This document shows positions 15,801-23,920 of a stretch of DNA of 64,000 bases, in pieces; position 1 is the stretch's first letter; every line of letters begins with the position of its first letter. Origin of the DNA: Candidatus Nitrososphaera evergladensis SR1 (lineage in GTDB: Archaea; Thermoproteota; Nitrososphaeria; Nitrososphaerales; Nitrososphaeraceae). Below the pieces are notes generated by a model. The model saw nothing but the letters and a program-made list of their open reading frames with translations. It was not told the origin of the DNA and made no database searches. Where the stretch lies: positions 310,001-374,000 of the forward strand of contig NZ_CP007174.1 of assembly GCF_000730285.1 (NCBI RefSeq), in the 5' to 3' direction. Both the position numbers and the translations under genes were made by a program.

Positions 15801-16595
15801 ATGCTACGTGAAACGCACTCTTTATGTCTGCTTCAGCAAACCGAGTATGCTTACCTCTATGACATAATTGGCAGATACCTTTCGAATGGATATGCGGTGA
15901 TTTATGCCGCTGAACCTAATACTGATAAAGTGCTGGAAAGGATGGCTCGAGCAGGAATTGACGTTGAACAATATTTTGAAAATGGCATGTTAAAAGTAAT
16001 GTCATTAGATTCGGTCTATATCTCTGACCATGAAAAGAACTTATCTGTGTCGCAAACACTGGAGTCGTGGCACAATATTATCTCACGAACAATGGATGAG
16101 ACAAAGGCTAAGGGCATTCTGGCAATAGGCAGTACAGACGCCTTCATCCAAGATGGTCAGGAAGAACACGTCAAAGAATATGAAGACAGTATTGGCAAAA
16201 GACCTCGATCTCTTACTGAAGCGGTATGTTGCTACGATACAGACTCTTTTTCTGATACGTCTGTAAGCACTCTAATCGCCATCCTAAATGCCCATGAATA
16301 TACCATTCATTACGGTGCGCAATATGCGGAATGGAAGGAAGACAAATTGCAGAGCGTATTGGCCTCTGCCTTCAATAAGGTTCTTGGCTCTACAACTTCT
16401 GATCTAATGCTAAAGACTCTAAAGTCAGTTTACAAGATAGATGAAAAAACAATCCTTTCTGATCCAGAAGTTTTAGAAAGTGCTGTAGCCAAGTTCTTCA
16501 AAGATTCTTCGCCTGCCATCTTGGCAGCTGTGTTAAAAGATTTAAAGACCGAAATAGCATTTCGCCGTCAAGTACCTGCCGTGTCAGCAAGCTAA
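15801..16595 (+). CDS. MEDS-domain sensor protein with C-terminal helical module
   Basis: 264 residues. The N-terminal 190 residues read as a MEDS domain (methanogen/methylotroph DcmR sensory), a degenerate KaiC/RecA-like fold: HSLCLLQQTEYAYLYDIIGR, YAVIYAAEPNTDKVLERM, GILAIGSTDAFI. There is no Walker A. The last 70 residues (LGSTTSDLMLKTLKSVYKID, then FFKDSSPAILAAVLKDLK) resemble the helical module found in the two other island proteins. It probably binds a small ligand or a KaiC partner and passes the state on. Divergent from the gene at 15047-15670, with 130 bases between the starts. Confidence 0.75.
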   Translation: MLRETHSLCLLQQTEYAYLYDIIGRYLSNGYAVIYAAEPNTDKVLERMARAGIDVEQYFENGMLKVMSLDSVYISDHEKNLSVSQTLESWHNIISRTMDETKAKGILAIGSTDAFIQDGQEEHVKEYEDSIGKRPRSLTEAVCCYDTDSFSDTSVSTLIAILNAHEYTIHYGAQYAEWKEDKLQSVLASAFNKVLGSTTSDLMLKTLKSVYKIDEKTILSDPEVLESAVAKFFKDSSPAILAAVLKDLKTEIAFRRQVPAVSAS

Positions 16596-16781
16596 CAAAA
16601 TAAGCACGACGCGCGACTCCTGTCATAAGAGTGAGGGACTATCCCAGTAGCGCTTCTTTGAGACCCACATATGCTCGCACACACACAAATACAAGCAGGT
16701 TCGCTCCGTGTATTTGTGAGAGAGATATGCTGACGGTCTAAAATTAGACCGCGGTGATTATGATGGCAATAATAAGAATGT

Positions 16782-17014
16782 GCCAACTGGCTTTCGAGGA
16801 CATGTGGCTTTCCCTTCGAGACTACCTTCAAGGGTCCCAGCGGCCCCGTGGTTTGCCCCTGCAAAATACATTCGGACTATCCTCATACCCTTGCGGGCAG
16901 CGGATTACCTTTTCCAGCGTCTTGCAGGCACTGCTTTTTAACCTAGGCTCAGCAGGCCTTTACCTGCTGCGCGGCGCCGAACAGTGCATCTGTCTTCTTT
17001 TTCGGCCAGTTGGC
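16782..17014 (-). ncRNA. Candidate structured RNA
   Basis: The ends GCCAACTGGC and GCCAGTTGGC are perfect complements 213 bases apart and would close the whole structure. Inside, CAGCAGG/CCTGCTG (about 16950-16970) forms a 7-bp hairpin, and CCCTT/AAGGG (about 16812-16833) and GAATGT/ACATTC type pairings are possible on the minus strand. The minus strand also reads GAGGATAGTCCG near 16875-16886, reminiscent of RNase P conserved region I, but the other RNase P conserved blocks are not found in the right order. Strand is uncertain. It could also be only a fossil sequence. Confidence 0.3.
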
Positions 17015-17151
17015 TACGTGTCTTTTACAAAAATTAGCCTTAAGGCTTTCTGTCACTATCTTTAGTTTTAATGAAATATTGGACGTAAGCTTGGTCCCTT
17101 CATGATTCTTCGTGTACTATCTTATATGATATTTTGACCGTATTTGCTGGA

Positions 17152-17181
17152 ACATATGCGCATACGCACACGCGCATATGT
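17152..17181. repeat. 10-bp inverted repeat inside an alternating purine-pyrimidine tract
   Basis: ACATATGCGC (17152-17161) and GCGCATATGT (17172-17181) are exact complements around a 10-base loop. The tract from 17153 to 17189 alternates purine and pyrimidine almost without a break, which favours Z-DNA or cruciform extrusion. It lies 80 bases beyond the stop of the zinc-ribbon gene at 17259-17465, so it may end that transcript. Confidence 0.5.
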
Positions 17182-17258
17182 GTATATGCTTTTGAGATGT
17201 ACTGTAGAGAGAGAGGATATGTGGGCTCGTCAAGAAACTTGGTCTAGCCGCAGAGAGC

Positions 17259-17465
17259 TTAATGAAGAGCAGCGGGTGCACTAGTACCGTTATCCAGTTT
17301 GACTGGGATGCAACTTACCTGAGTGTTTTTGCAAACAGGACAGGCATCTGGCTTCCAATTCGCAATGTCAGAAGCGGCCCAGAAGCATGACGGACAGAGC
17401 AAGAAATTCAACATCCTAGACTGTGACCGTCGAATACCTGGTAGATGAAGTTGAGTAGCTTCCAC
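17259..17465 (-). CDS. Small zinc-ribbon protein related to the 15047-15670 protein
   Basis: 68 residues. The motif FLLCPSCFWAASD followed by CPVCKNT repeats the zinc-ribbon part of the protein at 15047-15670 (FLICDSCFWCAS...CLSCG), down to the unusual SCFWxAS. The N-terminus is short and basic, without the helical module. It may therefore be a free-standing version of the metal-binding part, possibly competing or pairing with the longer protein. Start at 17465 chosen as the longest ATG frame; MLNFLLCPS is a later option. Confidence 0.6.
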   Translation of the reverse strand: MEATQLHLPGIRRSQSRMLNFLLCPSCFWAASDIANWKPDACPVCKNTQVSCIPVKLDNGTSAPAALH

Positions 17466-17622
17466 ATTCTGGCCCCCAGACGCTTCCGGTTCTATAAACC
17501 GCGAACAAAAAATAAAAGGGTTTATACGATTATCGAAAAATTTACTGTGGGATTCGGATGAAAGAATCCTGTAGCACCGAATAACGACATTATTATCGCC
17601 AATTCTTTTTGTGGTTATTCGG

Positions 17623-17799
17623 TTAAAGCCCTGTAGTATTGCCTAGATGACGTTGTTGTTGCTGCTGCGAGCAATACTCTCTTGTTTTCTCCTGCAACCT
17701 TTTCAACACCTGGTTTGCTTGCTCTGGCGTGACAAGCCCGGAATCCAGATAAGTCCTCATCATAAAGAAAATGGCACCTTCCAAAGCTGATTCGCTCAT
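17623..17799 (-). CDS. 58-residue hypothetical protein, Gln-rich tail
   Basis: The ATG at 17799 opens a frame reading SESALEGAIFFMMRTYLDSG, then a helix with regular charge (TPEQANQVLKRLQEKTREY), then a Gln run and a stop at 17623-17625. The first half is amphipathic, the second a likely short coiled coil. The helix LVTPEQANQVLKRLQEK is convincing protein-like sequence and the start follows an AT-rich stretch. Function unknown; it is on the same strand as the zinc-ribbon gene downstream. Confidence 0.5.
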   Translation of the reverse strand: MSESALEGAIFFMMRTYLDSGLVTPEQANQVLKRLQEKTREYCSQQQQQRHLGNTTGL

Positions 17800-17975
17800 G
17801 TCAATTATTGTCCATCATAAAGCTGCCCATTATAGAAACGTATAGTGGTCAAAATGTAAAATAATCCTAATCAATAACGCCAATCGTCAACTTTTTGGTA
17901 TGGTTAAACTAGGATTTAATGCCAACTGGAGGCGTCTTGTGTTATTCTTTCAATTGAACACATATAATTACAAGC

Positions 17976-18554
17976 TTGGATTATAAAGAAAAAGTGATCG
18001 AGGAAAAGCAGCACCGCATCGTATCGCCGTACTCCATGCTGACCCTCCTAGTTCCAATAGCGGGCCTTATCTTTGCCCTTGTTTATGGAAACCTGCTCGT
18101 TCTTAATTACGTCCACGTGATCACCGGAGGTACCTGGACAGGCATCGACCTCTTTATGGGGCTTGTTATGAGCAGGGTGATGAAAGGATTGGAGCCGCAG
18201 GCAAGAACGCAGGTGATCAAAAAACTGGTGCCCGTCATGCTCTTTCTCATGCCGTCTCTTGCATCGGTGGCGATAACCTCCGGGATAAACATGGCAGGCA
18301 AGCTTGGCCTGCTGACGCTGGAATCGCCCACCATAATTGCGGCCATAGTCATCGTGATCATCCTCTCAGTCCAAGGATTTGGAATGATGATGCCAACCGA
18401 GATCAGGGTTTACCTTGAACTTCGCAAAAAAGAGCCCGACCGGAACAAGATCATAAAATGGGGCATGAGAAACGTCAAGCTGGCAGGAAGCCAGGGAGTA
18501 TTTCAGGTGGCCTTGATATTCGTGATGGCAAACCTGGCACTGGGCTTTGTATGA
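17976..18554 (+). CDS. Multi-span membrane protein, DUF2269-like
   Basis: 192 residues from a TTG at 17976 (no ATG precedes the first charged stretch). About five membrane helices: LTLLVPIAGLIFALVYG, a short one with NYVHVITGGTWTGIDLFMG, VMLFLMPSLASVAITSG, IIAAIVIVIILSVQGFGMM and VFQVALIFVMANLALGFV. The His in VHVITGGTWTG recalls the haem- or copper-related DUF2269/CopD-type proteins. No operon partner; function is unknown. Confidence 0.75.
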   Translation: MDYKEKVIEEKQHRIVSPYSMLTLLVPIAGLIFALVYGNLLVLNYVHVITGGTWTGIDLFMGLVMSRVMKGLEPQARTQVIKKLVPVMLFLMPSLASVAITSGINMAGKLGLLTLESPTIIAAIVIVIILSVQGFGMMMPTEIRVYLELRKKEPDRNKIIKWGMRNVKLAGSQGVFQVALIFVMANLALGFV

Positions 18555-18700
18555 TGGGTTTATCATGTGTATGTATATGCATATGTAGATGGCGCAAAAG
18601 AAGGGCGCAGAAAAAAATATGGTGCGGGGAAAAGTGAGTTGCGTAAATATATACAAATACGCTAATCTCTTTCCGGAAGATAACAGCATAATTTCCGACT

Positions 18701-19672
18701 ATGGAAGAACCGTTTAGATTAAAATACTACTTTTTGCGTGCTGATCGCATGGGGAAAACTGAAAAATTTTCTGGACTAAATACCGACCTAGAAAGGCTTG
18801 CCAACAGGGTGGAGATGTACCTGCAGGAAAACGGGTTTGAAGTAGCATTCTCAAAAGACCCTACCGCGCCTGCATCGTGGTTCTTTATCCAAGCAAGAAA
18901 GGCCAGCGCCTTGCGCACCGTTGCGGGGGCAAGAAGGAGCACGGACATCACCATAAAGGGCTCTCCAGGCAGCTTTGAGGTTTCTGTGGGCACGGGTGAG
19001 TGGGGCAAAAACTTGGTAACTTCTGCGCCGCTCTTTATCGTGCCCGTCGTCGGCATAAGCGCCACCTTGGTAAAACTGTACACTGCCAAGAAATTCGAGG
19101 ACAACCTCTGGAAGTACATCCGGGACCAGTCAAGGTTCCTTGCAGATAGTGCACTTTCTACTGCTACTGAAAAGTCGTCTTCTTCCTCTTCTGCCGCCTC
19201 TGGAGTCGGCATAGATAGCAGGGCGTACGAATGCGACTATGTCGAAGGCTATCCCGGGTGGAATGAGCAGATTCTTGGAGGCAAGCTGCTCCTTGTGCGA
19301 GAAAAAGGTGGCGGCAAGAACAGACTCGCCTTCAAGTCGCCGGATTCCAAGGAAATCATGATACCATCTGCCAACGTCATCGAGGCTCACATCATTGCAA
19401 GAAAGAAGGGGCTCAACGAGGACGACTTGATGATCCAGCTGACGTGCAAGGATGCCAGCGACGGTAGAACTGTCAGGCCGGTGTTCAACCTTAACGATGA
19501 CATCATACGGGGTGTCTTGGCGGGTATTAACGAGCTTGTGGGAGAGGACAAGGTGCTAAGGAGCTTTGAGCAGGTAAACGTGACGACAGAAACAAAGTAC
19601 TGCACCAGCTGCGGCGTCCAGATACCAAAAGAGGCCAAGTTCTGCTCGTCTTGCGGCACAAAGCAATCCTGA
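18701..19672 (+). CDS. Hypothetical protein with C-terminal double-CxxC zinc ribbon
   Basis: 323 residues. The N-terminal 150 residues are alpha/beta with a hydrophobic segment (LVTSAPLFIVPVVGISATLV) that could touch or span the membrane. A Ser-rich linker follows (TEKSSSSSSAASG). The middle domain is strand-rich (LGGKLLLVREKGGGKNRLAF). The C-terminus is a zinc ribbon, CTSCGVQIPKEAKFCSSCG, of the type found on many archaeal membrane-associated and signalling proteins. Function is not recognised. The start at 18701 follows a TATA-like stretch. Confidence 0.75.
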   Translation: MEEPFRLKYYFLRADRMGKTEKFSGLNTDLERLANRVEMYLQENGFEVAFSKDPTAPASWFFIQARKASALRTVAGARRSTDITIKGSPGSFEVSVGTGEWGKNLVTSAPLFIVPVVGISATLVKLYTAKKFEDNLWKYIRDQSRFLADSALSTATEKSSSSSSAASGVGIDSRAYECDYVEGYPGWNEQILGGKLLLVREKGGGKNRLAFKSPDSKEIMIPSANVIEAHIIARKKGLNEDDLMIQLTCKDASDGRTVRPVFNLNDDIIRGVLAGINELVGEDKVLRSFEQVNVTTETKYCTSCGVQIPKEAKFCSSCGTKQS

Positions 19673-19858
19673 AAATATTTTCTTCTCCTTTTCTTCTTTT
19701 TTATAAGCATGTATACAAGCAGCGGTAAAGGCCGCTTGTTCGCTGGGTAATAACAATGATGATTATATTATGGTGGACGACACTTCCATTACCTTTATCT
19801 GGTCCTTTGCATTCGTTCTATCCGAACTTTCCATGTTTACGAACGTGAGGGGGAACGA

Positions 19859-20014
19859 ATGAGCTACTCGGACAACCGCAACGAGGTATTCATCTCAAAA
19901 CGGAGGATTGATACTACAAGCAACTACGTCATCGAGCAAACAGACGTCAGCTTGAAAAGCAAAGATCTCTCGATCGACGAACTGATAAAGAAGGCAAAGG
20001 AAGCCGTGCATTAA
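19859..20014 (+). CDS. 51-residue charged hypothetical protein
   Basis: An ATG at 19859 is preceded by GTGAGGGGG, a usable ribosome-binding site. The product is hydrophilic (NRNEVFISKRRIDTTSNYVI, then SIDELIKKAKEAVH) with a C-terminal helix. It overlaps by four bases a possible 30-codon upstream frame (19770-19862), whose stop shares the ATGA. T-rich sequence directly after the stop may end transcription. Function unknown. Confidence 0.5.
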   Translation: MSYSDNRNEVFISKRRIDTTSNYVIEQTDVSLKSKDLSIDELIKKAKEAVH

Positions 20015-20198
20015 AAGAGCCGACTTCTTCTTTTTTCACTTTTTTCTACAGCAATATGTTATTTGTATATACACGTACAATATCGCAGGATTTTGTTTTT
20101 TGTACATACAGACGTTCCGCCCTCGGCCTGTACGAAAAAGTGCAACTTGAGAGGAAGCTAAATATGATGACCTCTTAGCTTGCAGAGAGCTGGTTTCT

Positions 20199-22316
20199 CT
20201 ATTCCTGTTGTATTATTTTCTCGATTGTGTCCTCTAGTAGATGATGGTGCCTACTCCATCTAGAGCCGTCTTCATCGTCATCATCGTTGTGGCGTTCCGA
20301 CTGGCGATTTCGTCTGTCGTCATCATCATTGTTATTATTATCATGTTGATGATCATGCCTGTCGTCTCGTCCATTCCCGTCTCCCTCCTCATGCTCATCT
20401 CCGCCACCATTATTATTATCATCCCCCTTATTACTATCCCTCTCTTCATCGTCATCATCATTGTGTTCATTCCGATCTCCGTCACTTGCTGACCAATGCT
20501 TCTCCTCTTTTTCACCCGAATTGTCATCATCTGCTTGTTCTTGCTCGTCATCGTTGCTGTCGTTGTTGTCATCATTACCATTATTGCTATTCTGCGTTGC
20601 TTGCGTCGGCTTTTCCTCCTGCACCGTCCCGGTCCCATTATGCGCCGCAGGTGTGGATGCAGCAGCAGTAATAGGAGGAGGCTGCAGCATGCTGCCTCCA
20701 GCCGTACTCCCTGACGCGACGGCTGTCGTGTTGGATACCGCTGCAGTTGCATTGCCTGCAATGGCTTCCTGCGCAGCGACAGCAGCGTTATCGTCTCCTC
20801 CTTCCTGTTCTCCCTCTTCTTCGGGAGGCATCAGCCCATTGGCAATGTCCTCTCTCAGATAGAACATCACCTTCTCATTCTCGTCAAACCGGCCGTCCTT
20901 GAGCTCGCCCATAAACTCCTCAAACGAGACGTCTGTCCCAAACTGCTTTGCAAAGCTGCTGTCCCTTTCAAAGAGGTCTATGGTGAAGAGGTTTGGCGGC
21001 GGGTTGGGAGGAGGCAGGAATATGGTGACGTTTCTGAACACGGGGTCAAACGTCCCATCAAGCGGCTTTGACAGCTGCTGCATGTCCTCATCAGATAGCG
21101 TTTTTCCTCTGAGCGATGGGTCAAGTATCATCGTGTCGACTCCATTTACCATGATGTGGCCCGGGACGTACGAGTGGATGGCCCTCAGTGAAAGATCGCC
21201 TGTAAGGTTCTCCTCTCCGTTCTCCTGCACTTCATGCTCGCTAGGCGCCGCATCAGGAAATGGCTCGTGGAACGTGTCTTCATAGGCTTTTGCCACCATC
21301 TGCAGGTAGACTTGGACGGTCTGTGCTCTTGCAGCTTCCGGACTCATCTTCTTGTCTATCACGAGGTCAAGGTACATCTTGCCTAGCTTTACCGCCACCG
21401 TGTGAAGCGCAATGTTCTCGCTGTTCCTTGGCTCGCCGCCCAGAATTATCTGGTCCTCTCCATGGTCAAGCAATGTACTTAGGTTCAGCCTCTCGTCTTC
21501 AATGCTTCCCGGGTTTGGCCCATCGCGGATGGTGTTGTACAGGTCGTGGGATACAAGCTGCAATACTCCAAGGTCTTCAAGCGTAACCCTGTCGCCTTTG
21601 TTGTATACTCCTAGGAGATTCAGAGATGACCCGTCGGCCGGCAAGGTGATGTCGCGCGTCCTGCTTCTGTCGTTGTTGTCTTGCCAGTGATTGAAGATGA
21701 TGCTGATTGGCGCGGGTCCAGAGAGCGACGCGGCTCCTTCGCCAAGAGAAGCACTTTCGGCCTCCTGGTTTCCAACTGTCAGCTGGTACGTTCTGCCCGG
21801 CGCCCCACTAAATGTAAAGGGCGTCAGCCCAGAGCCTACAGTTTGCAAGCCCGACCTGACAGTCGTCCACATGTGGAGCTCTTCGCCATTTGGCGTCATA
21901 GCATTTACAGTAAGGTTTGGAGGCATGGAGACCTTTTTGAAAAAGGCCGCCAGCGTAGTATCTTCTGAAAGCAATATCGCCTTGGTATTGCTCTTGCTGC
22001 CATCCTGCCAGTGGTCAAATGCATAGCTCTGGCTGTTACTTACCTTGATGGTGTATATCGTGCCGGCTTGTGCTGCAATGGTCAGCGGGGCAAATCCCGA
22101 CTTTATCAGGTTGCCTCCAGCCCGGATCTCCACCAATACGCTGACCGCGTCGCCATCTGGCAGGGAAAACGCGTTTATGGTGAGGCTCTCTGACGTGGCG
22201 GCCTGTGCAGCGCCTATCAGAGGATACGCCGCATAGCCAACAATTAGCAACAACAGCACCCCCGCCACTAACGTATATTCTACTGCTACCTTCCTTGCGT
22301 CTGAATAAAGATTCAT
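20199..22316 (-). CDS. Large secreted or surface protein with Asp/Asn/His-rich C-terminal tail
   Basis: 705 residues. A signal-anchor helix is near the N-terminus (YTLVAGVLLLLIVGYAAYPL). Two repeats of a beta domain follow, each with a FDHWQDGS / FNHWQDNN motif (about residues 50-120 and 140-235), as in surface repeats of the Big or InlB type. The middle region (about 240-500) is not recognised. The last 150 residues are almost wholly Asp, Asn, Glu, His, Gly and Arg, encoded by GAT/AAT/CAT microsatellites. Such tails can bind divalent metal ions. The tail ends with a short helix. It is probably displayed on the cell surface. Confidence 0.8.
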   Translation of the reverse strand: MNLYSDARKVAVEYTLVAGVLLLLIVGYAAYPLIGAAQAATSESLTINAFSLPDGDAVSVLVEIRAGGNLIKSGFAPLTIAAQAGTIYTIKVSNSQSYAFDHWQDGSKSNTKAILLSEDTTLAAFFKKVSMPPNLTVNAMTPNGEELHMWTTVRSGLQTVGSGLTPFTFSGAPGRTYQLTVGNQEAESASLGEGAASLSGPAPISIIFNHWQDNNDRSRTRDITLPADGSSLNLLGVYNKGDRVTLEDLGVLQLVSHDLYNTIRDGPNPGSIEDERLNLSTLLDHGEDQIILGGEPRNSENIALHTVAVKLGKMYLDLVIDKKMSPEAARAQTVQVYLQMVAKAYEDTFHEPFPDAAPSEHEVQENGEENLTGDLSLRAIHSYVPGHIMVNGVDTMILDPSLRGKTLSDEDMQQLSKPLDGTFDPVFRNVTIFLPPPNPPPNLFTIDLFERDSSFAKQFGTDVSFEEFMGELKDGRFDENEKVMFYLREDIANGLMPPEEEGEQEGGDDNAAVAAQEAIAGNATAAVSNTTAVASGSTAGGSMLQPPPITAAASTPAAHNGTGTVQEEKPTQATQNSNNGNDDNNDSNDDEQEQADDDNSGEKEEKHWSASDGDRNEHNDDDDEERDSNKGDDNNNGGGDEHEEGDGNGRDDRHDHQHDNNNNDDDDRRNRQSERHNDDDDEDGSRWSRHHHLLEDTIEKIIQQE

Positions 22317-22541
22317 CCTTACCCTTGCGCATCAGGAAAAAGATAACTTAAAGAGATTATGGAAGGTAAAACTCAACTCTTATTACCTACAAATATTATA
22401 TGAGAGCGACGTGCACTAATGTCGCCTCATCTGGCGTAAAGTATCATCTCAACAACAGCATGTAAGGCAAAAAGTCTTTTCGTCGCTTTTTTTACATCAT
22501 CGCTAAAAGACTCCGTCTCTCTGCTGCTATCGCAGAGTCTC

Positions 22542-23363
22542 TTACTTTCCGTACCGGCGTACTCTGCGCTGGTACGTCCTGATCGCGCGCATAAGGTCTA
22601 TCTTGCGAAACTCTGGCCAGAAAACGTCCATGAACATGAGCTCGCTGTAGGCGCTCTGCCATATCAAAAACCCGCTCAGGCGCTTTTCGCCCGAAGTCCT
22701 CAGGATAAGGTCAGGCGACGACTGGGGCAGGTGAGACGTGTAGAGACACGCCTCTATTGTTTTTTCATTGATGTCTTCTATCTTTATCTCGTTGTTCTTG
22801 GCCATGCCTGCAATCTTTTTCACGGCATCCACAAGTTCCTTCTGGCCGCCGTACGCAACTGCGATGTTGAGAAACATCTTTTCGTACTCTGCAGTCGCTT
22901 CTTCAAGCTTGCCCAGTATCTCCTGCAGGCTGCGGGGGAGCCTGTGCTTGTCGCCTATTGCCTTTATCTTCATCTGGCGCCTGTGTATCCTCTCGTCATT
23001 GTACAGCCTGTTCAGCTTGACCTCAAGCAGCCTGTAAATGTTTTCGAGTTCTTCGTCATCTCGCTCCAGGTTCTCGTTTGAAAGGATGTAAAGGGTGGTT
23101 ATCCTGACGCCAATATCGTGTATCCAGTTGAGCAGATCCTCTGCCCTGTCTGCGCCGTGGGCGTGACCCATTTCCGTGTCAAGGAAATGGTAGCGGGCCC
23201 ACCTCCTGTTGCCGTCAAGGATTATTGCGATGTGGTTTGGCAGGGGCTGGCTCAATATCTCGTTTTCCAGCCTGCGCTCATAATAGGAATAGATGCGGCT
23301 TGCGTGGAGCAGGCCATCCATCACGGCTCTCCCTCCCCTATCAAAATCCTCGCTTAGGCCCAT
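22542..23363 (-). CDS. uppS: Cis-prenyltransferase (undecaprenyl / polyprenyl diphosphate synthase)
   Basis: 273 residues with the family signature HIAIILDGNRRWAR near residue 44 (the catalytic Asp is in LDGN). The C-terminal block (SSPDLILRTSGEKRLSGFL, then FMDVFWPEF) contains the conserved RTSG and the E-x-R equivalents. It condenses isopentenyl diphosphate onto farnesyl or geranylgeranyl diphosphate to make long cis-prenyl carriers. In archaea these serve as dolichol-type lipid carriers for N-glycosylation, not murein. The next gene downstream on the same strand, across a gap, is an unrelated energy or surface gene. Confidence 0.93.
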   Translation of the reverse strand: MGLSEDFDRGGRAVMDGLLHASRIYSYYERRLENEILSQPLPNHIAIILDGNRRWARYHFLDTEMGHAHGADRAEDLLNWIHDIGVRITTLYILSNENLERDDEELENIYRLLEVKLNRLYNDERIHRRQMKIKAIGDKHRLPRSLQEILGKLEEATAEYEKMFLNIAVAYGGQKELVDAVKKIAGMAKNNEIKIEDINEKTIEACLYTSHLPQSSPDLILRTSGEKRLSGFLIWQSAYSELMFMDVFWPEFRKIDLMRAIRTYQRRVRRYGK

Positions 23364-23920
23364 CTATAATACACACTCACCTGTGGAATTCTGTGCCTCT
23401 ATATTTCAATATTCAGGAGGACTGGACCATAATTAGGAACAATGATGATGATAATGATGGGATATGTTCAGATGCTTGCACGGCCCGCCCAATGCACGTC
23501 ATACGGGCCGGCGCACCTTTTTTGCTAGTTTTCTCGATTCACGTCGTCACGCTTTGGCTGCTGCTATCAACAGCACGACTGAAAGCATTTCTCCAGATAT
23601 CCCTCATCGCAGGCAGCATGGTTGCAACTGGCCCGCGTTGCACCATTGTGCAAGCGCAGGCTCATGCCGCCCACGCATAGCCAGCTAGTTGTGTTATCTC
23701 CCTCCCCGCTCTTTTCTTCTGCTTTATCGTTTTTCCCTGCGTCACCTGCGTCTTTTCTTCTCTTGCTTCAGCAATTTTTTCCTCGTTATCCGCTTTTTGC
23801 TGGCTGAGGCTCTGGGCTTTCGTTTCGCATCACTTGCTTGCTATGTCGTTTAATGAAAGCAATAGTCAGCTTTGTGGACGCTTCAATTAATTTTGCCTTA
23901 ACCTACCAAAATATTGGTTG
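23364..23920. other. Intergenic region without a supported gene
   Basis: About 560 bases between uppS (start side) and the racemase-like gene (stop side). The sequence is moderately GC-rich with several overlapping frames on the plus strand, but none has a clear start, motif or codon pattern. Its length and the density of short frames would fit an eroded gene. I see no hairpin or promoter I would name. Confidence 0.35.

Larger units (their letters stand above)
16596..17258. other. Hairpin-rich intergenic region
   Basis: 663 bases with no convincing gene but several exact inverted repeats. A 10-bp hairpin has arms CACAAATACA (16684-16693) and TGTATTTGTG (16709-16718). A palindrome with arms CGGTCTAA / TTAGACCG lies at 16734-16751. 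A 10-bp long-range repeat joins 16782-16791 and 17005-17014. An alternating-base inverted repeat lies at 17152-17181. The GC content from 16780 to 17015 is higher than in nearby gaps. Short frames on both strands have no family features. The middle part is listed separately as a structured RNA candidate. Confidence 0.55.

Noticed and set aside
16780-17060. RNase P RNA gene on the minus strand
   Set aside because: GAGGATAGTCC resembles conserved region I, and ACAGAAA near 17050 resembles region V, but their order on the strand is reversed and the regions between do not fit. A circular permutation would be needed, with no precedent I know.
20241-20862. Plus-strand reading frames across the Asp/Asn-rich tail
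   Set aside because: They are shadows of the GAT/AAT repeats; composition is Ile/Val/Met or Ser/Leu runs with no start signal or domain.
23464-23688. Plus-strand small gene in the gap after uppS
   Set aside because: Three overlapping frames of similar quality and no motif; none stands out.
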